From NCBI GenBank assembly GCA_028023455.1, contig JAQFVV010006310.1, positions 2,608,001 through 2,672,000 on the forward strand: 64,000 bases of DNA, written 5' to 3'. The DNA comes from Epiperipatus broadwayi. Taxonomy: Eukaryota; Onychophora; Udeonychophora; Euonychophora; Peripatidae. The notes beneath the pieces are model-generated. The model searched no databases, had not been told where the DNA came from, and saw only the letters and a program-made list of their open reading frames with translations. The position numbers and the translations under genes are program-made. Shown here in pieces: positions 24,785 to 37,869 of this stretch. Position 1 is the stretch's first letter. Every line of letters starts with the position of its first letter.

Positions 24785-25400
24785 TATGCATTATATATCA
24801 GCCAGTGACTTTTATCATATGACATTCGTATTTGTTCATTGATTTAACCAACTCATACATCATAATATTCAATATTATAGAAGAAGTCTATTTGGATTAG
24901 TGAAGCATAAAGATAAGTTGTTTTTGTTTCAAAATAATTTTATTGTCTTAAAATGTTTTTGTTATTTCTAAAGATCACTGATTAAAAATATTTTTATTTT
25001 GTGGTGTTCTATTGTTTAGAAGGATAGTTTAAAAGAAATACAGAAAAATATACAAATGGAATTATACAATCAAGGTTCACACTTTTGCGTGCATTTCAAA
25101 CAGTTAATCCAATGATTAGATATTTACATCAAATGAGTTAAGAAGTTACATTAATTGATTACAGTAGTTAAAGAAATTGAGTATCAATATGAGTCACAGT
25201 CAGGAACATGCATTTGCCATTCCATTGTTTGGCAGGATACACTAAATGAATTTTAGAAACATGTGCATAGGGAGTAATAATCTAAATAATAAAAAAGGGG
25301 AAGGTCTGCCTACAAACATTCAATAAAACCTCAATAGTAGCTAAACAATTGGCCAATTAGATTGGATAATTTATATGATAGAACACAATAATTGCCTAGA
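24785..25400. other. AT-rich noncoding DNA
   Basis: This lies between the hAT element and a decayed LINE. No feature is visible. Confidence 0.5.
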
Positions 25401-27890
25401 TCAGTTTAGGCATGAAAGTTCAGTTGGTCATAGTTCACTATATTTTCAGCTGCCCCAAGTTTGGTCAAGGCAGATAAGTCCTCTTATCAGATCCCCTTGC
25501 TTTATGGATGAATTTCACAAAGAGGTCTTTAGTCAGGAGAACAGAGCTTTTCTCGAACACCACTTTACATCTGATGGTGCATATTCCAAAATTTATAAAG
25601 GTTGCCAGACAGATGTAGCTAAAAAGACCATTCTCAAAGGCAGACTGGATAATCACACAGGCCGGGTCGGGCACAGTCATTTTCATCACATAGTTTCATA
25701 GTTCTGACCAGGAATCACATTGAAATAGAATGTAGTCAATTGTTCATTCCTGTTTCCCACACCTTGGGCACAAAGGATTGACGTCATAGCCTCGGTGATA
25801 GCATAGGAAAGCCCCCATGGGTAGGGCCACAAGGTTAACCTTGATCAGGAAGTCCACATATTTGCGCTCAAGCCTGAGAAACTTTGGTCCATTTGATGAA
25901 TCTGGGAATGGCAACTGGGAGAAGATTGGGAGATTTGGTTTTATTGTTAAACATCAATTGGTATGTGTTCCAGTAAGTGAGCTTGGAGCCAAATGGGGAA
26001 CTGGAAGTTTTAATGTTCCTTAGCACTAGGGTGTCAAAACCAGAGACTCTTGTGCTTAAGTGGGGCCTATCAGTCAGGTCAACCACCTTCACTGGAATGG
26101 GCCATTCGATGTCCAACTGGGAGTTTAATAGTCTAGCCAGAATGTTATATATTCTTTGTACTTAAAAGATTCTTATGGAATGCAAGGCTAACCCATTCTT
26201 GGGGCTTGGGCTTTTGTAGTAGGTTAAGGCTGATGACAGGGACTCCCCCCAGCATAGCTTTGTGTAGAGGGTTTCAACCTTTTTAATGAAGGTGTTGGTT
26301 GGGGCAAAGCCGGCCAGGTAGTACACAATTTTTGGCAGTACCACAGAATTTACTAAAGTGACTTTGCCCAACAAGGATAGGTAGATTTTTGACAAAGAGG
26401 TGATCACACTCTCAATCTTGGAGAGTAACATCTCCATATTTCTTTTCATAACTGAGGGGGGAGGCTAATTGGAATCAAAGGAAGCTTTGCGGGACGGGTT
26501 TAAACCTGTCTGGGACTTGCTTCCCTGTCAAGATGGACCGCATGATGGATTTGTTTTCACTTACTCTCAGACCAAATTCGCATGCGAATCAATCTAAGAG
26601 CTCTTCAAGCCTCATGAGTTCATCGCTAAAGGAGAGAAACACAACCACGTTATTCATGTAGGAGATATGGTGCATTATCTCTCCGAGAAAAGGGATGGAT
26701 ATCCCTGGGAGGGCAGCCTCGATGCTTAATAGCAGTGGATTTATATAGGCTGTGAAGAGGAGGGCACTTAGTGGTGAGCCCTGTGAGGCGGAAACACAGG
26801 GCTTAAATCCTGGAGCAACTCGACCATCCAACAAGAGAAACACCTCCCGATTTTATAGGAGGTTCTCTACAAGTTGGAGGTATGCTGCAGCACTGAGTTT
26901 CTCCTGTACATTAAGTAGTTTGTCAATTCTTATGCAGTCAAAGGCCCCGGCAATGTTAAGCTGCACAGTGACTGACCTGGACTTTCTTCTATTGCATATA
27001 TGGTCAACAAGGAGGCGAAATTGGCTGACAGCATCGATAGCCGAGCACCCTTTCTTAATGAACTAATAAGGCGACCAATGATATTGTCTTGGATATCCTC
27101 TTTTATGAGGCCCTCAATCATTTTAATCAGCAATGGCACCATGGAGATTGTCCAAGTTGCATGGACCCTCCCATTTCTTGATGAGGGCACCATGGTGATT
27201 GGGCAAATCCCCAGGACTTCCTGGCTGTCTTCAGCCAAAAAATCAATCTTTTTGTGATAATAAAAGGTGCACAGGTGATATAACAGGAATTTGGGTTTTC
27301 ATGCAAGCCTGGACGAGTTCCATCAGGGAGGGATTTCAGTTTCAACAGGATTCGGGCCTTGGAGATCTTGTAGGACTGAGTCCATCAAGGCAAATCTCCT
27401 AGAAGAAATAGCAATCCCAAATGGCTGGAATTTATGGATGTAGAAACTCCCAGATCCTCACCAGCCTGGAGGAACCTGAATAAGAGCTCCCCTTATCTCG
27501 ATTGATCTTGGGACTCTAGATCTTTTGTTCTGAGCCAAGGCTGACTGAAGGTAACCCCTTGCCCAGCAGCATTGATGGTGTAGGTACAGTTGGTCCCTCT
27601 TAATCGAGAGTTACTCGACAATGGCACTCTGGAATGACTTGTACTTAGCCTTTAAGGCAAGAATGTACAGGATGTTTTGTGTCTCATAAGGCATATTGTT
27701 TAGGTCTTTGGCAATGGCATCAAGCTCAGCAATCAACTGGATTAGCCCCTTGGTCTTGAAGGTACAATGGTTGACTAGGTCTTTCAAGGGGTTGACAAAA
27801 GCCAGCCACCCTAGCCGGTGGAAGGCAATATAGGGTTCTGACACTAGCTGTGTTGTAATGTTAGACCTGGTCAGTATATATTTCATCTTT
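25400..27890 (-). pseudogene. decayed copy of the 50-53 kb LINE, ORF2 only
   Basis: The - strand frames align in order with the protein of the 50-53 kb LINE. 27886-27611 corresponds to its residues about 55-125. 26843-26589 contains DGRVAPGFKPC, QGSPLSALLF (motif B) and a YMNN where the other copy has YMDD. 26449-26162 contains SKIYLSLLGKVTLVNS and PKIVYYLAGF. 25689-25410 is the C-terminus with ATFINFGICTIRCKVVFEK. Motif A lies near 26955-26930. The endonuclease is missing, so the copy is 5' truncated near 27890. The region is clearly richer in G and C than its flanks. Many frameshifts and the lost catalytic aspartates show it is dead. Confidence 0.85.
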
Positions 27891-28440
27891 AAGTTTAATT
27901 AATTAACATATGCATCTTTGAGAAAATAAATTTAATATATTATATAAGACTAATTGTATGATGTTTAATAAAACAATTACAGCTATATAGAGAGATGCAG
28001 GGATTTTGAGATATCAGCCAATACTTTGAATTTAAGTAAATTAATTTGATGATTCAGCCTTACAAAGTATATTCAATATATGACTTGGTAGTCATTATTC
28101 AAATTTTAATTCATGAAGGCACATGAAAGAAAATATGCTAAATTTAATGCATTTTAATACTGTAATTTATGAAGATATATTTCATCTTTGTGTTTAATTA
28201 AAGTATATCAATGAGAAAATAAATTTACTATCTAAAATACTTTGCAAAACTAATGCTTATATTTAGAGTTTTGAAGTGAAGCGAATAATTTGAATTAGGG
28301 TAAGTAAAATTTGAACCCTAATTTATTGAGAATAAGTATGTGTTGAATGATTTGTATGGTCATTATACAGACCCATTGTAGTAGAAGTAAGATCATTTAA
28401 AATTATTAAATTTATTAATGAATTCTATCAATACAGTTCT
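27880..28440. repeat. two-unit tandem duplication, about 290-bp units
   Basis: TATATTTCATCTTTAAGTTT and GAGAAAATAAATTTA near 27884-27933 recur near 28176-28228, and later blocks follow in the same order with about 80% resemblance by eye. The units are diverged, so the duplication is old. There is no coding content. Confidence 0.65.
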
Positions 28441-31400
28441 TCTTGACATCTCAAATCATTATTAGCAAATTTCTCATTATTTTAGTCTAATTTAATATTA
28501 TTCTTCAAATTTTATATCGCTTGAATCATTTGCATCATAATATTTTACATTTAGTAATTGAAAATTAAAAATGCATAAATAGAAGACAGTTTCATTAATA
28601 AGAGATTCCTTTCATACTTATTGCAACCTTTGATTAATTTTTATTTATCTTATGATTTAATGGGTCATTGAAAAGCACAGACACAATGCTATTTATTGTA
28701 CTATTTTTAATTTTTTTTTTTTTTTTGCATTTTCTTTCAACATTATTTGCAGTTTTCATCTTCGAACTAAATTTGCTGAAAACTTTTATATTTATTTATT
28801 CAACCAAACCAAAAGCTTTTTTTTATAAATCTTTCACATGGTCTTAATAGAATTCTTTATTTGGGGTATTTAATTATTTTAGATGATTTTCTTTTAAGAG
28901 GTTATGCATTCATGTTCAGGAAACTTCTTTTGGCATGAGATATATTATATTTTTATAAGCTGTCTTCAATTACAATATTTGCATAGAATATTGTGTAAAT
29001 TGTTATTCTTTTTTTTTTTTGATAGTTAGATGTAGATATTACCAACTCCACCTTTTATTATTGAATCGTGTTAAATCCTGGCTTCAGAAAATAGATATAA
29101 ATTATATAAATTTTTTAACATTATTTGAGGTGATTATATGCTTTTAAATAATCATTTATCAGCTACTTTTTTTGATGGATCATCATCAGCTGTGCTTTAA
29201 ACTATTTTTTATTATTAAAAATTACATAAAATAGAAAATAAATGCAACAATAATGTTTTTCATTCATACTTGATAAAATTTCATTTATAATATCAATTTC
29301 TGACTAGAAACGTATATGAGATAGCCATTGGATTTTTTAAATGTTAGTGCAAATACAACAGCTGAATGATTTCTCTGCATGTTATCTGTGTATGTGAAGA
29401 TTTTGAAAATTAAATGCTTAAATTCTGTTACGTGAAATATTTAACTTTTCATGAGGTTCTTATGATCTTGTCTTTGAAACAGTTTTTAATTTGTAATCTA
29501 TTAAAATGTTATCTTTAACTATAATGTTATCATAATTATTTAGATTATCCTTAAAAATCACAATTTTTTTCCAGAATTGTTATTGGGAAAATTGTAGGAA
29601 ACTGCTACATAACCAATTAGCAGGAATGCATTTCTATTAAAATAAACATTCTTTTTTTTTTTTTTTGTAGCACTATTTTTTTTTTGTATGAATTGAATTA
29701 TATGTTCCTTATATACGAGTCTTATTAATATTTATTTTGCCTATTATATAAATCACATAATGTACCTTATCTCTGATATTCATTTAATTCAGGAAATGCA
29801 TTCTGTGCATTTGAAATTTTTGATTTGAGGACATTATTCCAGTGTCACCTTTATTGACAATGGTTTTGGTATAGATTAAGTGGTGAAGGTTTATGTCAAA
29901 GAAATCATAAACTGGTGTCAGATGCAGGGTTCATTTTTAAATAGTTTTGTTAGAATTGCTGATTAAATTTTTTTTTTTTTTTTTTTTTTGGAATCTGCGC
30001 ATGGTTCTCATGAGTCACATTTTTTTCATTCTAGCAAATTGAATTAGCAGTGGAAACAGTCATGTGATTTGGAGTTATTGTTATGAATAAATTACAGAAG
30101 ATAGCTCAGTAAATAACTGCTAATAATTTTAAGCACTGCCACACTCATATAATAAATTCAGTTTTGTAATTAAATATTATATAATTGATAGACATTAAAT
30201 ATAGAAATTTTCTAGATCTGTGAAAGTAATTTGTTAATAATGGAAAGAAGACAAATCCTTTGATTTCTTTCTGATGCTTTAAAGGGTTTGAGAAGGTTAA
30301 ATTCCTAACACGCAAATGTTATTATCATGTGGGTTTTTTTTCTTATGATGAATAAATGTGAATGGGCTAATCATCGAAAGTGCTTTAGCCAACTAGTCTA
30401 GTATATGAGCTTTTGAGTTTAAGATTAAGAAAGCTCAATGATCTTTCTTTTTAGATGCCTGATAATTTTAATTGACCCCTCCCCCCTCATACTTACAATT
30501 ATTACGGATGATAAAAAAATTTTGTAGTCCTATCCTGAAGATTATAAAGTATTCAACTGAGGCAGCAATCAATTACTTAATGCAGAGATGCTAAGAATCA
30601 TCAGTGTATGGACACAGATTTTCATTTGATGATGAGCTATTTAACGACCTGCAACAATATATTATTTTATTATGAAGGAAGATTGCATAGATTGTAGGAA
30701 AAACTAGTGAGTGGTAAATAAGGCATTGTCAGAATCTGTGAATTTAAAAGAAAATACATTTGTTTAAAAAGTAGACTGTTTATAAAAACACAAATATCAG
30801 AAGTACAAGTAGACAATTAGAATGGAATTATTTAAGTAAAGGTTGGAAGAATTGAAAAAGATTAGTTATTCAACTTAATGAAGATATGCAGATAATTCTG
30901 CTTTATCCTCTTTTCTTTATATTTTGTTGTTGTTGTAATTAACATAGCTCTTGATTAAAATTAGTGAAAAGTTTTTATCAAAACATTATTTGCATAATTT
31001 CAATTTGCAGTTTAGAAAATGAGAGTGTAAAAACAAATGTTTTTTTTTTTATATTCAGTAGTTTGACTACTTTAACTATAATACACAGATATTATGATAA
31101 AATAATAATAAGCAAAGCTTTATTTCTCAGGAATTCATAAGAATCTTAAGGACTGCAAAGAAGTGACATAGCAAAAGCATGATGCTTCAAGCTTGAGTGA
31201 GTTCCAGATTCCACTCTGTCATTATACTAAACAATACAGGGCAGATATTGATATTGAGTGTAACTTATGAAATATGCTAACCATTGTCTTTTTTTTTTTC
31301 ATTTCCAAAAGTGCTGAAAATATTTTATTGTTCATAATGAAATGTTAAGTGTGCAAATTTCAGAGAAATATAACATGATTAATTTTCCTTTGCAATGAAA

Positions 31401-32040
31401 TTTTTTTTTTTTTTTAATTAAATTATGATTGGGTCTTTTTTTAACACTGTCAATTTCTTGGAAAATCAAGTAACATTTGAACTCTGAAATACTATAGTTA
31501 AAAGCAATTGGATTACTTTATCCAAATTGGAAGGGGAAAGGTTTTCACTTGCTTTAGCTGGGAATTAACCAGAGAATTGTTAGTTATTGAACTTATTACT
31601 TTCAACACTTAGATTCATTTCTCAAAATGAGAATAATTAGAGCTTAATTTGTAATGTAGATTTTGTTTTGAATTGAACTAAGACTGAATAAAAGCAATTT
31701 AAATAAATATTATATTTAACAGTTTTTGTATTATTTGATTATCTGTTTTAAAAATAATTTTCAGGAATTTATCCCTAGATTTTTTTAAAAAACATTTATT
31801 ATATATAAAGATATCAATATTATATATAAAGATATCAATATCTTCACTATATACTCTAGAACCATCAACTGGAAGCTTAAGTAATGAGTGGACACCTAGT
31901 TTCAGATCTTTATAACTATGCATATAAGTTAGCTTGGACTTGAAACTACTTTTTTAAAATTTTTTTATTATTATTAGATTTAAATAATATAAAGAAATAA
32001 AAAGTGGCTATTAAATGATAGGTGAATTAATTTAGCTTAG
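28441..32040. other. AT-rich noncoding DNA
   Basis: This is the longest stretch without an identifiable element. It has many T-runs (28711-28726, 29970-29990, 31389-31405), a C-run at 30480-30486 and a tandem pair of 20-bp units near 31800-31840. About 31155-31260 faintly resembles the repeat at 5.3 kb. No RNA gene or exon could be supported. Confidence 0.45.
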
Positions 32041-32047
32041 AATCTTA

Positions 32048-32140
32048 GTCTCTGCTGACAAAGGCAAAAGCAGAAACTTGTCAACCTGGAGATAGTAATG
32101 TACTACTTCATCTAATATTTGTTACTCATGCTTACATTTG
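32048..32140 (+). repeat. old half-copy of the foldback family with degenerate hammerhead-like motif
   Basis: CTGACAA (32055-32061), AGGC, AAAA, GCA, GAAAC, TT, GTC follow each other as in the family, but the flanking strands no longer pair and the heptad has A in place of G8. It is read as an eroded relative. Confidence 0.4.
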
Positions 32141-32611
32141 GTGGTTCCATAATTGGTTGGCAATAATTGCTTTTGGGTATATATAAAGATGATTTTATTT
32201 TTATAATTCTCATGTTTCAATTAACTTATTCCAAATAGATTTAATTTAAAGTATTTTAAGTGGAGAGCCTATTATCCGTAAATACAGTACTTGATACTCA
32301 TTTAAGAACCAATCTTGGATGATTAGCTGATATGGCTGCATGCCAGCTATCTGGAAGAAAAATTGTAAATTTGATTAAAACTCAAAATAAAAAGTTCAAG
32401 TTTTATTTGTTGGGATTTGAATTGAAGTCATAAACATGGAAATTGATATGCTACCACTATACTAGGTGGTTCTTTCCTCCTGATGATATAAATATATATT
32501 TTTACAATTAACTACAAAGTCTACATATTTCAAGTATACAGTTGTGGTCATGGGAAAAACTATGCTATTGGCTTTTAAAATGCATTTTATCCAATTGGTC
32601 TTCATCAGTAA

Positions 32612-32988
32612 GGCTACTCTATCTTGTTAAAACAGGCAAAACTCGCCATACACATATTGCCACACACAGTAAGCTAGAGTAATCAATGGATGCTAGAAGG
32701 CTTGTGCATAAAATCCCCATCTAGTGCCTACTCATCCAAATCCCAAGACTAATTTTTGGCTTGTGGCCTTCGTCAGTGAGGAGCCTTGGATCTGAGAGCA
32801 CTGCACCTAGATCTCAGGATGAGTAGGCACTAGATGGGGATTTTATGCACAAGCCTTCTGGCATCCATTGATTACTCTAGCTTGCTGTGTGTGGCAATAC
32901 ATATAGTGAGTTTTTCCTGTTTTAATAACAATTGTACACAAGCATAAGAAGTGGTGATTATGTGATGTTTATTGGCTACTCTATCTTG
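32612..32988 (+). mobile_element. foldback retroposon, copy 3, with 15-bp duplication
   Basis: GGCTACTCTATCTTG occurs at 32612-32626 and 32974-32988, exactly flanking a 347-bp element. The element begins TTAAAACAGGCAAAACTCG. Its left arm (ATTGCCACACACAG, TAATCAATGGATGC, GTGCATAAAATCCCCATCT) is mirrored in the right arm, followed by CCTGTTTTAATAAC and an asymmetric extension ending GTGATGTTTATT. The centre holds the hammerhead-like block. It has no open frame and no poly(A). A perfect 15-bp duplication makes this the best-defined copy and argues for retroposition with reverse transcription primed at the target. Confidence 0.9.
32741..32788 (-). ncRNA. hammerhead-ribozyme-like motif, copy 3
   Basis: On the - strand: CTGACGA (32770-32776 on +), A-GGC, CACAA, GCC-A, then AAAAAT and TAGTC. 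Stem II is GGC/GCC here against AGC/GCT in copies 1 and 4, a paired change. GAAA has become AAAA and stem I is weakened (TTGGG), so this copy would be inactive. Confidence 0.35.
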
Positions 32989-33614
32989 CTTTCCAAATTT
33001 ATTATTGTCATTTTCTATTGATATATATGACACAAATTTCATTTATCAGGATATGTTTTTTAATATGCACTTATTCATAACAATTACCTTTCAATAAATA
33101 TCTGAGTGATTTCTTAATCATTTTTTATTACATTAAAAATAAAAAGTAAATAATCAAATGTTTTGTTACTTGGAAGATCATTTGAAATTCGAGCACCGAA
33201 TGTGATAGAATTGAGATGCATTCATGAATTTTCAGTTGTAGGAGCTGTCATTACATTACTGTTCTAAATCTTGCAAATTAAAGATTATTAGATTTCATAT
33301 AGGCCTTGATTTTATATGTTAAATTTAATAAAGTATAAATATATATCTGATATTGTTACTTTTATATAGGTGCTGATAAACAGAATTTTTTTAGGTTTTT
33401 TTTTTAGTCATGTCTAAAGTTTACAGTAAACTTCATGTTTCAAACAAACATTGTAGATACTAGAAAAATTATTCTAAAATATATTCTAAGAGCTTTCCAT
33501 ATTTGTCCAAATTTACATTCAATTGTTTTGTATTTATTAATTCTGTAAAAATAAAAAAATGCCATTGATGTAAATTACCATCAATAATATTACACAATTG
33601 CTTATGCTTATTCT
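32989..33614. other. AT-rich noncoding DNA
   Basis: No feature could be supported. Confidence 0.5.
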
Positions 33615-33860
33615 TATGCTTCAAAGCAGATATTATCAACCTACTCTAGGACCATCTACTGTAATCTTGAGTAATCAGTGGACACTAGATGATATAATGC
33701 TACAAAATCTCCTATCTCTAAATTGGCCAATTTTTATTTTTAAATTTGGCAGTGAAGATTAGGATCCAAAAGTGAAATTAATGCATTTGGTATCCACTAG
33801 TCACCCAAACTTAAAATTCATGATCCTAGAGTTGAATGCAGATAACTACTCTTAGAAGGG
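33615..33860. repeat. diverged foldback element
   Basis: GCAGATATTATCAACCTACT, CTCTAGGACCATC and AATCAGTGGACACTAGAT on the left are imperfectly mirrored on the right by TTTGGTATCCACTAGTCAC, ATGATCCTAGAGTTGAATGC and GATAACTACTC. The layout matches the foldback family (ATTACTC next to a GGACAC/GGATGC block), but the sequence is far diverged. Confidence 0.55.
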
Positions 33861-35169
33861 TATGAGTAAGCATATAGAAGATTATGTGATTTTGATATTA
33901 GCCTCCCTAACCAAAGAGTAGAAGAAATCTATGGTTGTTATAGAATTGAAGTCTCAAAAATATACAGAGGCTAATGTATCAAATCTATGTAACTATAGAA
34001 ATGAATTAGCCTGGGTCAGAAATCTTAGGGTTTTTATATTTCAGATTATTCTGTTCAATAATTTGATGCTCAAGTTTATTAATTCCAATTTTGAATTCAA
34101 CTCTTTACTGCAAAAAGTGAAAGCCAAAACATTTAATATTTGGCTATAGAATTTAAAACAAATTATCAAATTCAAGAATTGAAGATTTCTTGATTGATTT
34201 TCATTTGAAAAAAAGTTTTGTTTTTTGCATGGCATTATTCAGATTAACTGTCAATTTGGGGCTTGAGAATATCACATGACTTTATAAACAACTGATTGTA
34301 CTTTTTTTTTTTAATTTTTTGAATTAAAAATTTATATCAAAAGTTACAGCTTTCCATTTCATTACATTAAGTTTTAATTACATGTAAATAAATAATTTAT
34401 AACCATTTCAGGTAATTATTGGGAAATGTTTAATTTGAATAATTTTTTCGCTTAGCATATAGATTTTTTATTAAGTTTTTTTATTATTATTTCTAAATTA
34501 AAAATTAATGCTGTATATATTATTGGCTGTTTCATTTAATTTGGGAATGACCTAGCTTGTTCACAATAATTTTATTTACTATCTGTAGTAATTTTTACTT
34601 TTTTCAAACCCTTTTTTTAAACATTCTTTTTCTGACTGATATCGTATTTTGCTATCTGAACATAAAGCAGATATTTGTTGATGAATTTTAGCAGCTGGCA
34701 TTAATAGCAAGTTTAATTAAGCAACTTTCAAAATAGAGCTTGTTTGCTTGTACTAGTTGGTCATGCAACACTAATCAACTTCAAGCTTGTTGCTGTCAGT
34801 TGAGAACCTTTTGTTCATAAGTTGAAAAATCCACTCTTTTTTTTTTTTAAATCTTAGTTTTAAAAAAGGCGAAAATTTTACTCAGTTTTTTTCCTCAAAA
34901 AAAAAAAAATGTTATGAAAAAAAGAAAAAGGAGAAATTACTGTAGGTGATTTAATTTATTAAAAGTATATAGCTGTGTTTTATTGCGTCATTTTTATTAC
35001 GTTGCTGCTACTTGTGCATTGTTTTGCGCAATTTACTCAGTTGTAAGTCAGTAGACTTAAGAACTAAAAGTTTCTGGATAGATTCCCAGTTCAAATGGAT
35101 TAACTATTATTTTTAAAAAGTAGTTTATTTTGTTAGATACAATAAATTTATATATAATAATAGATGATA
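33861..35169. other. AT-rich noncoding DNA
   Basis: Two overlapping small frames on opposite strands near 33931-34235 show no family motif. I see nothing else. Confidence 0.45.
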
Positions 35170-36028
35170 TGTATTTACCCACCACTCGCGAAGGTGGGTC
35201 AGCAATATGAGATGGCACTGAGAGTAGTGGGTCGTGTGAAAGTCTGAGTTCGAATCCCGAATATATTACATATATAAATGCAGGTTTAAGCCTGTACAAT
35301 GTATTAATAAATAAAACTAAATTTAGTACTACGGATTTATAAGTTGTACAAACACAAAACTGGAATATATATACAAGCTTAATTATAATTAATATATACA
35401 GACAAATAAATGATCATGGAGTTCTTAAAAATCTTTAAACACTCTTTCAATAATGTCCGACAATTATTGTCTTATTTAATGAATTGACCTTTCACAACTA
35501 TGCTAAATAACTAAAAGTTCCCCAAATTAAAACCTAAGAGTCATTTAGATTTACATAAAACAAAATAAGATCAGGAAAGTCTTCTTTAAATATTGGTTGG
35601 ATTTTTATACCTTCAGATTCTGAAATATCCGGGTTTATTCCTTCGCAGACATTGACTGGTTACCAACAGTACTCATTGCGAGCACAGTAGCACTTCACCG
35701 ACCCAAAGAAAAAAAAGAGCACTTAGATCTACAATCCCAAGTTTTTATAGTCTTCAGTTTAATTATTCTCTTATTAGCAATATTCCATTTCTTAAAATTC
35801 CGTTGCGAAAACCTTTTAATTCATTTCACTTTCCAATCTACTCTACTCAGTTCAAATTTGTTCTTCCATTTGTAGAAAACCTTTTAATTACTAACTCTAT
35901 TCATTTTCTTGTATCTACAATTCATTTCTAAACTTCCATTATCATTAATTAGTACATTTAAATTTAACTTCTGGAGTATTCTTATCGCCATTTTTTTATA
36001 CTAAAATATTTATTGCAATTAAAATACA
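35170..36028 (-). repeat. 3' LTR of the gypsy element
   Basis: It starts TGTATTTACCC and ends TTAAAATACA on the + strand, giving short terminal inverted repeats TGTATTT/AAATACA with TG...CA ends. The first 300 bp match the right LTR through TAAATTTAGTACTA, CTGGAATATATATACAAG and AAATAAATGATCA. About 100 bp (35193-35300) are absent from the right copy. That part contains GAGTTCGAATCCCG, a good tRNA B-box. Confidence 0.8.
35200..35260 (+). repeat. tRNA-like B-box segment inside the LTR
   Basis: GTCTGAGTTCGAATCCCGAA contains a near-perfect pol III B-box. The upstream TGGCACTGAGAG is a poor A-box. A related segment without the B-box occurs at about 37735-37800 (ATGAGATAGTG ... GTGGGTCATATGAAAGTC). 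It may be a second small SINE family or LTR sequence lost from the other LTR. Confidence 0.4.
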
Positions 36029-36045
36029 ATTCCTCTCCCAACTCC
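36029..36045 (-). other. polypurine tract of the gypsy element
   Basis: On the - strand GGAGTTGGGAGAGGAAT lies directly before the 3' LTR start (TGTATTTTAATTG). Such a tract primes plus-strand synthesis. Its position fixes the inner LTR border. Confidence 0.7.
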
Positions 36046-36420
36046 AAAAGTTGTAATTGTTTCTCACACATAATCTTTCCATCTTTCTGGGTTTTTTTTT
36101 TATGCACACAGGTCTGGACGATTTATTTATTTCAGGTTTCACTTGAATTTCTTCTGCAAATTTCATTACTGTTTGCCTCGATTAACTGGTTTTCCTCTGT
36201 ATTTCTTCCCATGTTGCTTCTTTCATCACTTTCCACCTCCTGTATATTTGCATCTTGCAATATTTCTAGCTGCAATTCCTCTGCTCTTTTTTTTAATATG
36301 GTTCATGTGGTGTCTTTTTTTTATATAGTTCATGTGGTGTCTGTACTTTAAACCATTAATTCCACTAACCAGTTAGATTTGATTTGACAGTATTTTGTCT
36401 ATTAATCTCTTGATCCATTT

Positions 36421-37245
36421 TTACCAACTCACATCTCTCACCCATACAGGCTCATCCACTCCAAACAATTTACTTGGCTTCACATTTGGAAAACTAGTCT
36501 TGTCATTAGAATGCAAAACTGCCAATTTAGTCCTTAGTTTCTGTCCACACATTAATTCTGCTAGAAATTTTTCTGTCGTTGTAGATGGTGTTGAATGTTG
36601 ATATAGCATAAATGTCTGTAATGCGTCTTGCATTTCTACATTGCTCATTTTTTTAAAACTTCTTGGCTTGCTGTACCACATCATCTGCTAATCCATTTGA
36701 CTGAAGATGATATGGGTGTGCACACATGATGAATCCCACAGGTGCTAAAAAACTGATGTAACTTTCCACTAAAACCTGCTCTGTTATCTGACACTACTAC
36801 TTCTGGAAAACCATGTATTAAGCAAACCATTTTAAAACCCTTAATTGTTTCTAGGGGACTAGTATCTTTCATTATATGGCATTTTATCCATCTGAGAATG
36901 CAGCAGAATTTTTCCATTCATTGATCCTGCTTGATCAATATGCACTCTCTCCCATGCTTTTGTTGCTTTCAGCCAGGATGCTAAACATTTTGCTGGTAAT
37001 GCACCTTCTGATTGACATGTGCGACAACCTTTAATGTAACTTTCTATATCTGCCTTAATTTGTGGTCACTAGACATAGCTACATGCCAAAGCTTTCGCAC
37101 ACACTGTACCAGGATGCCTTCATGCAGAAACTGTAAAACTTTATCACTCCTTGTAGCTGGTATAACTACTCTATCTCCCATTACTATACACCCCTTACAA
37201 ACAGATAACTGCTTTCTATTAGCCCAAAACCCTATTGCCACATAA
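36421..37245 (-). pseudogene. gypsy integrase, broken
   Basis: Right to left: VLQFLHEG near 37130 and GCRTCQSEGALPAKCL near 37020 are the His and Cys pairs of the H2C2 zinc-binding domain. ERVHIDQAG near 36950 carries the first catalytic Asp. GFPEVVVSDNRAGF near 36790 carries the second (in most relatives DNG). HHVCTPISSS near 36725 precedes the third acidic region, which is not recoverable in frame. The downstream frame 36684-36421 is the linker before the LTR (MCGQKLRTKL, VWVRD). At least four frameshifts separate the pieces. An intact protein would join LTR ends to host DNA. Confidence 0.8.
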
Positions 37246-37379
37246 TTAGATCTAGCTTTAGGCCAGCCTTTCTTAATTCAATTCATCAGAATATCATACC
37301 TTTTTTCTTCCCTAGTCTACTTTTGGACTGTATTACTATTTAATAATTAACTTCAAACTCACTATTGCATGTCTTATGA

Positions 37380-37500
37380 CTATCTGGAAATCTTGACAAT
37401 GCATCTGCATGTGAGAATCCCCCCTCCCATTTATATTTTAATGAATAATCATATGCAGCTAACACATTCCACCATCGTATCATACATGGACTTAAGTTCA
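37380..37500 (-). pseudogene. C-terminal end of gypsy RNase H
   Basis: One - strand frame reads IRWWNVLAAYDYSLKYKWEG followed by FSHADALSRFPD. The RWW..LAAYDY ... HADALSRFP phrase is the classic end of the Ty3/gypsy RNase H domain. Nothing of the reverse transcriptase is found upstream. Confidence 0.75.
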
Positions 37501-37869
37501 GGCCCTGCATGATTATTTTCTAAAATCCCCAACATGGTTGAAGAGTTGGAATGTGGAGTAGAGTGAAGTCTGTCCATTAAAAAAGTATGCGGTTTGACTA
37601 TCTTATTATATATCTGAGCACTTATAGAGTATATGGTAGAGATGGTAATCTGGATTAACTGATGATTGCTGGTTTAGCATGAAATATGTATATTGGTGAT
37701 TATTTATCTTTTCAACTTACATGTGTTCAAGTGTATCAGCATTATGAGATAGTGTGGAGAGTGGTGGGTCATATGAAAGTCTTTTCTCATATACCCTACA
37801 TATAACAAAGGCTTATGATCTTGGTTTACTTTCCCTCTGTTTAGTTATTTCTCTTCTATCATTTGGCTT

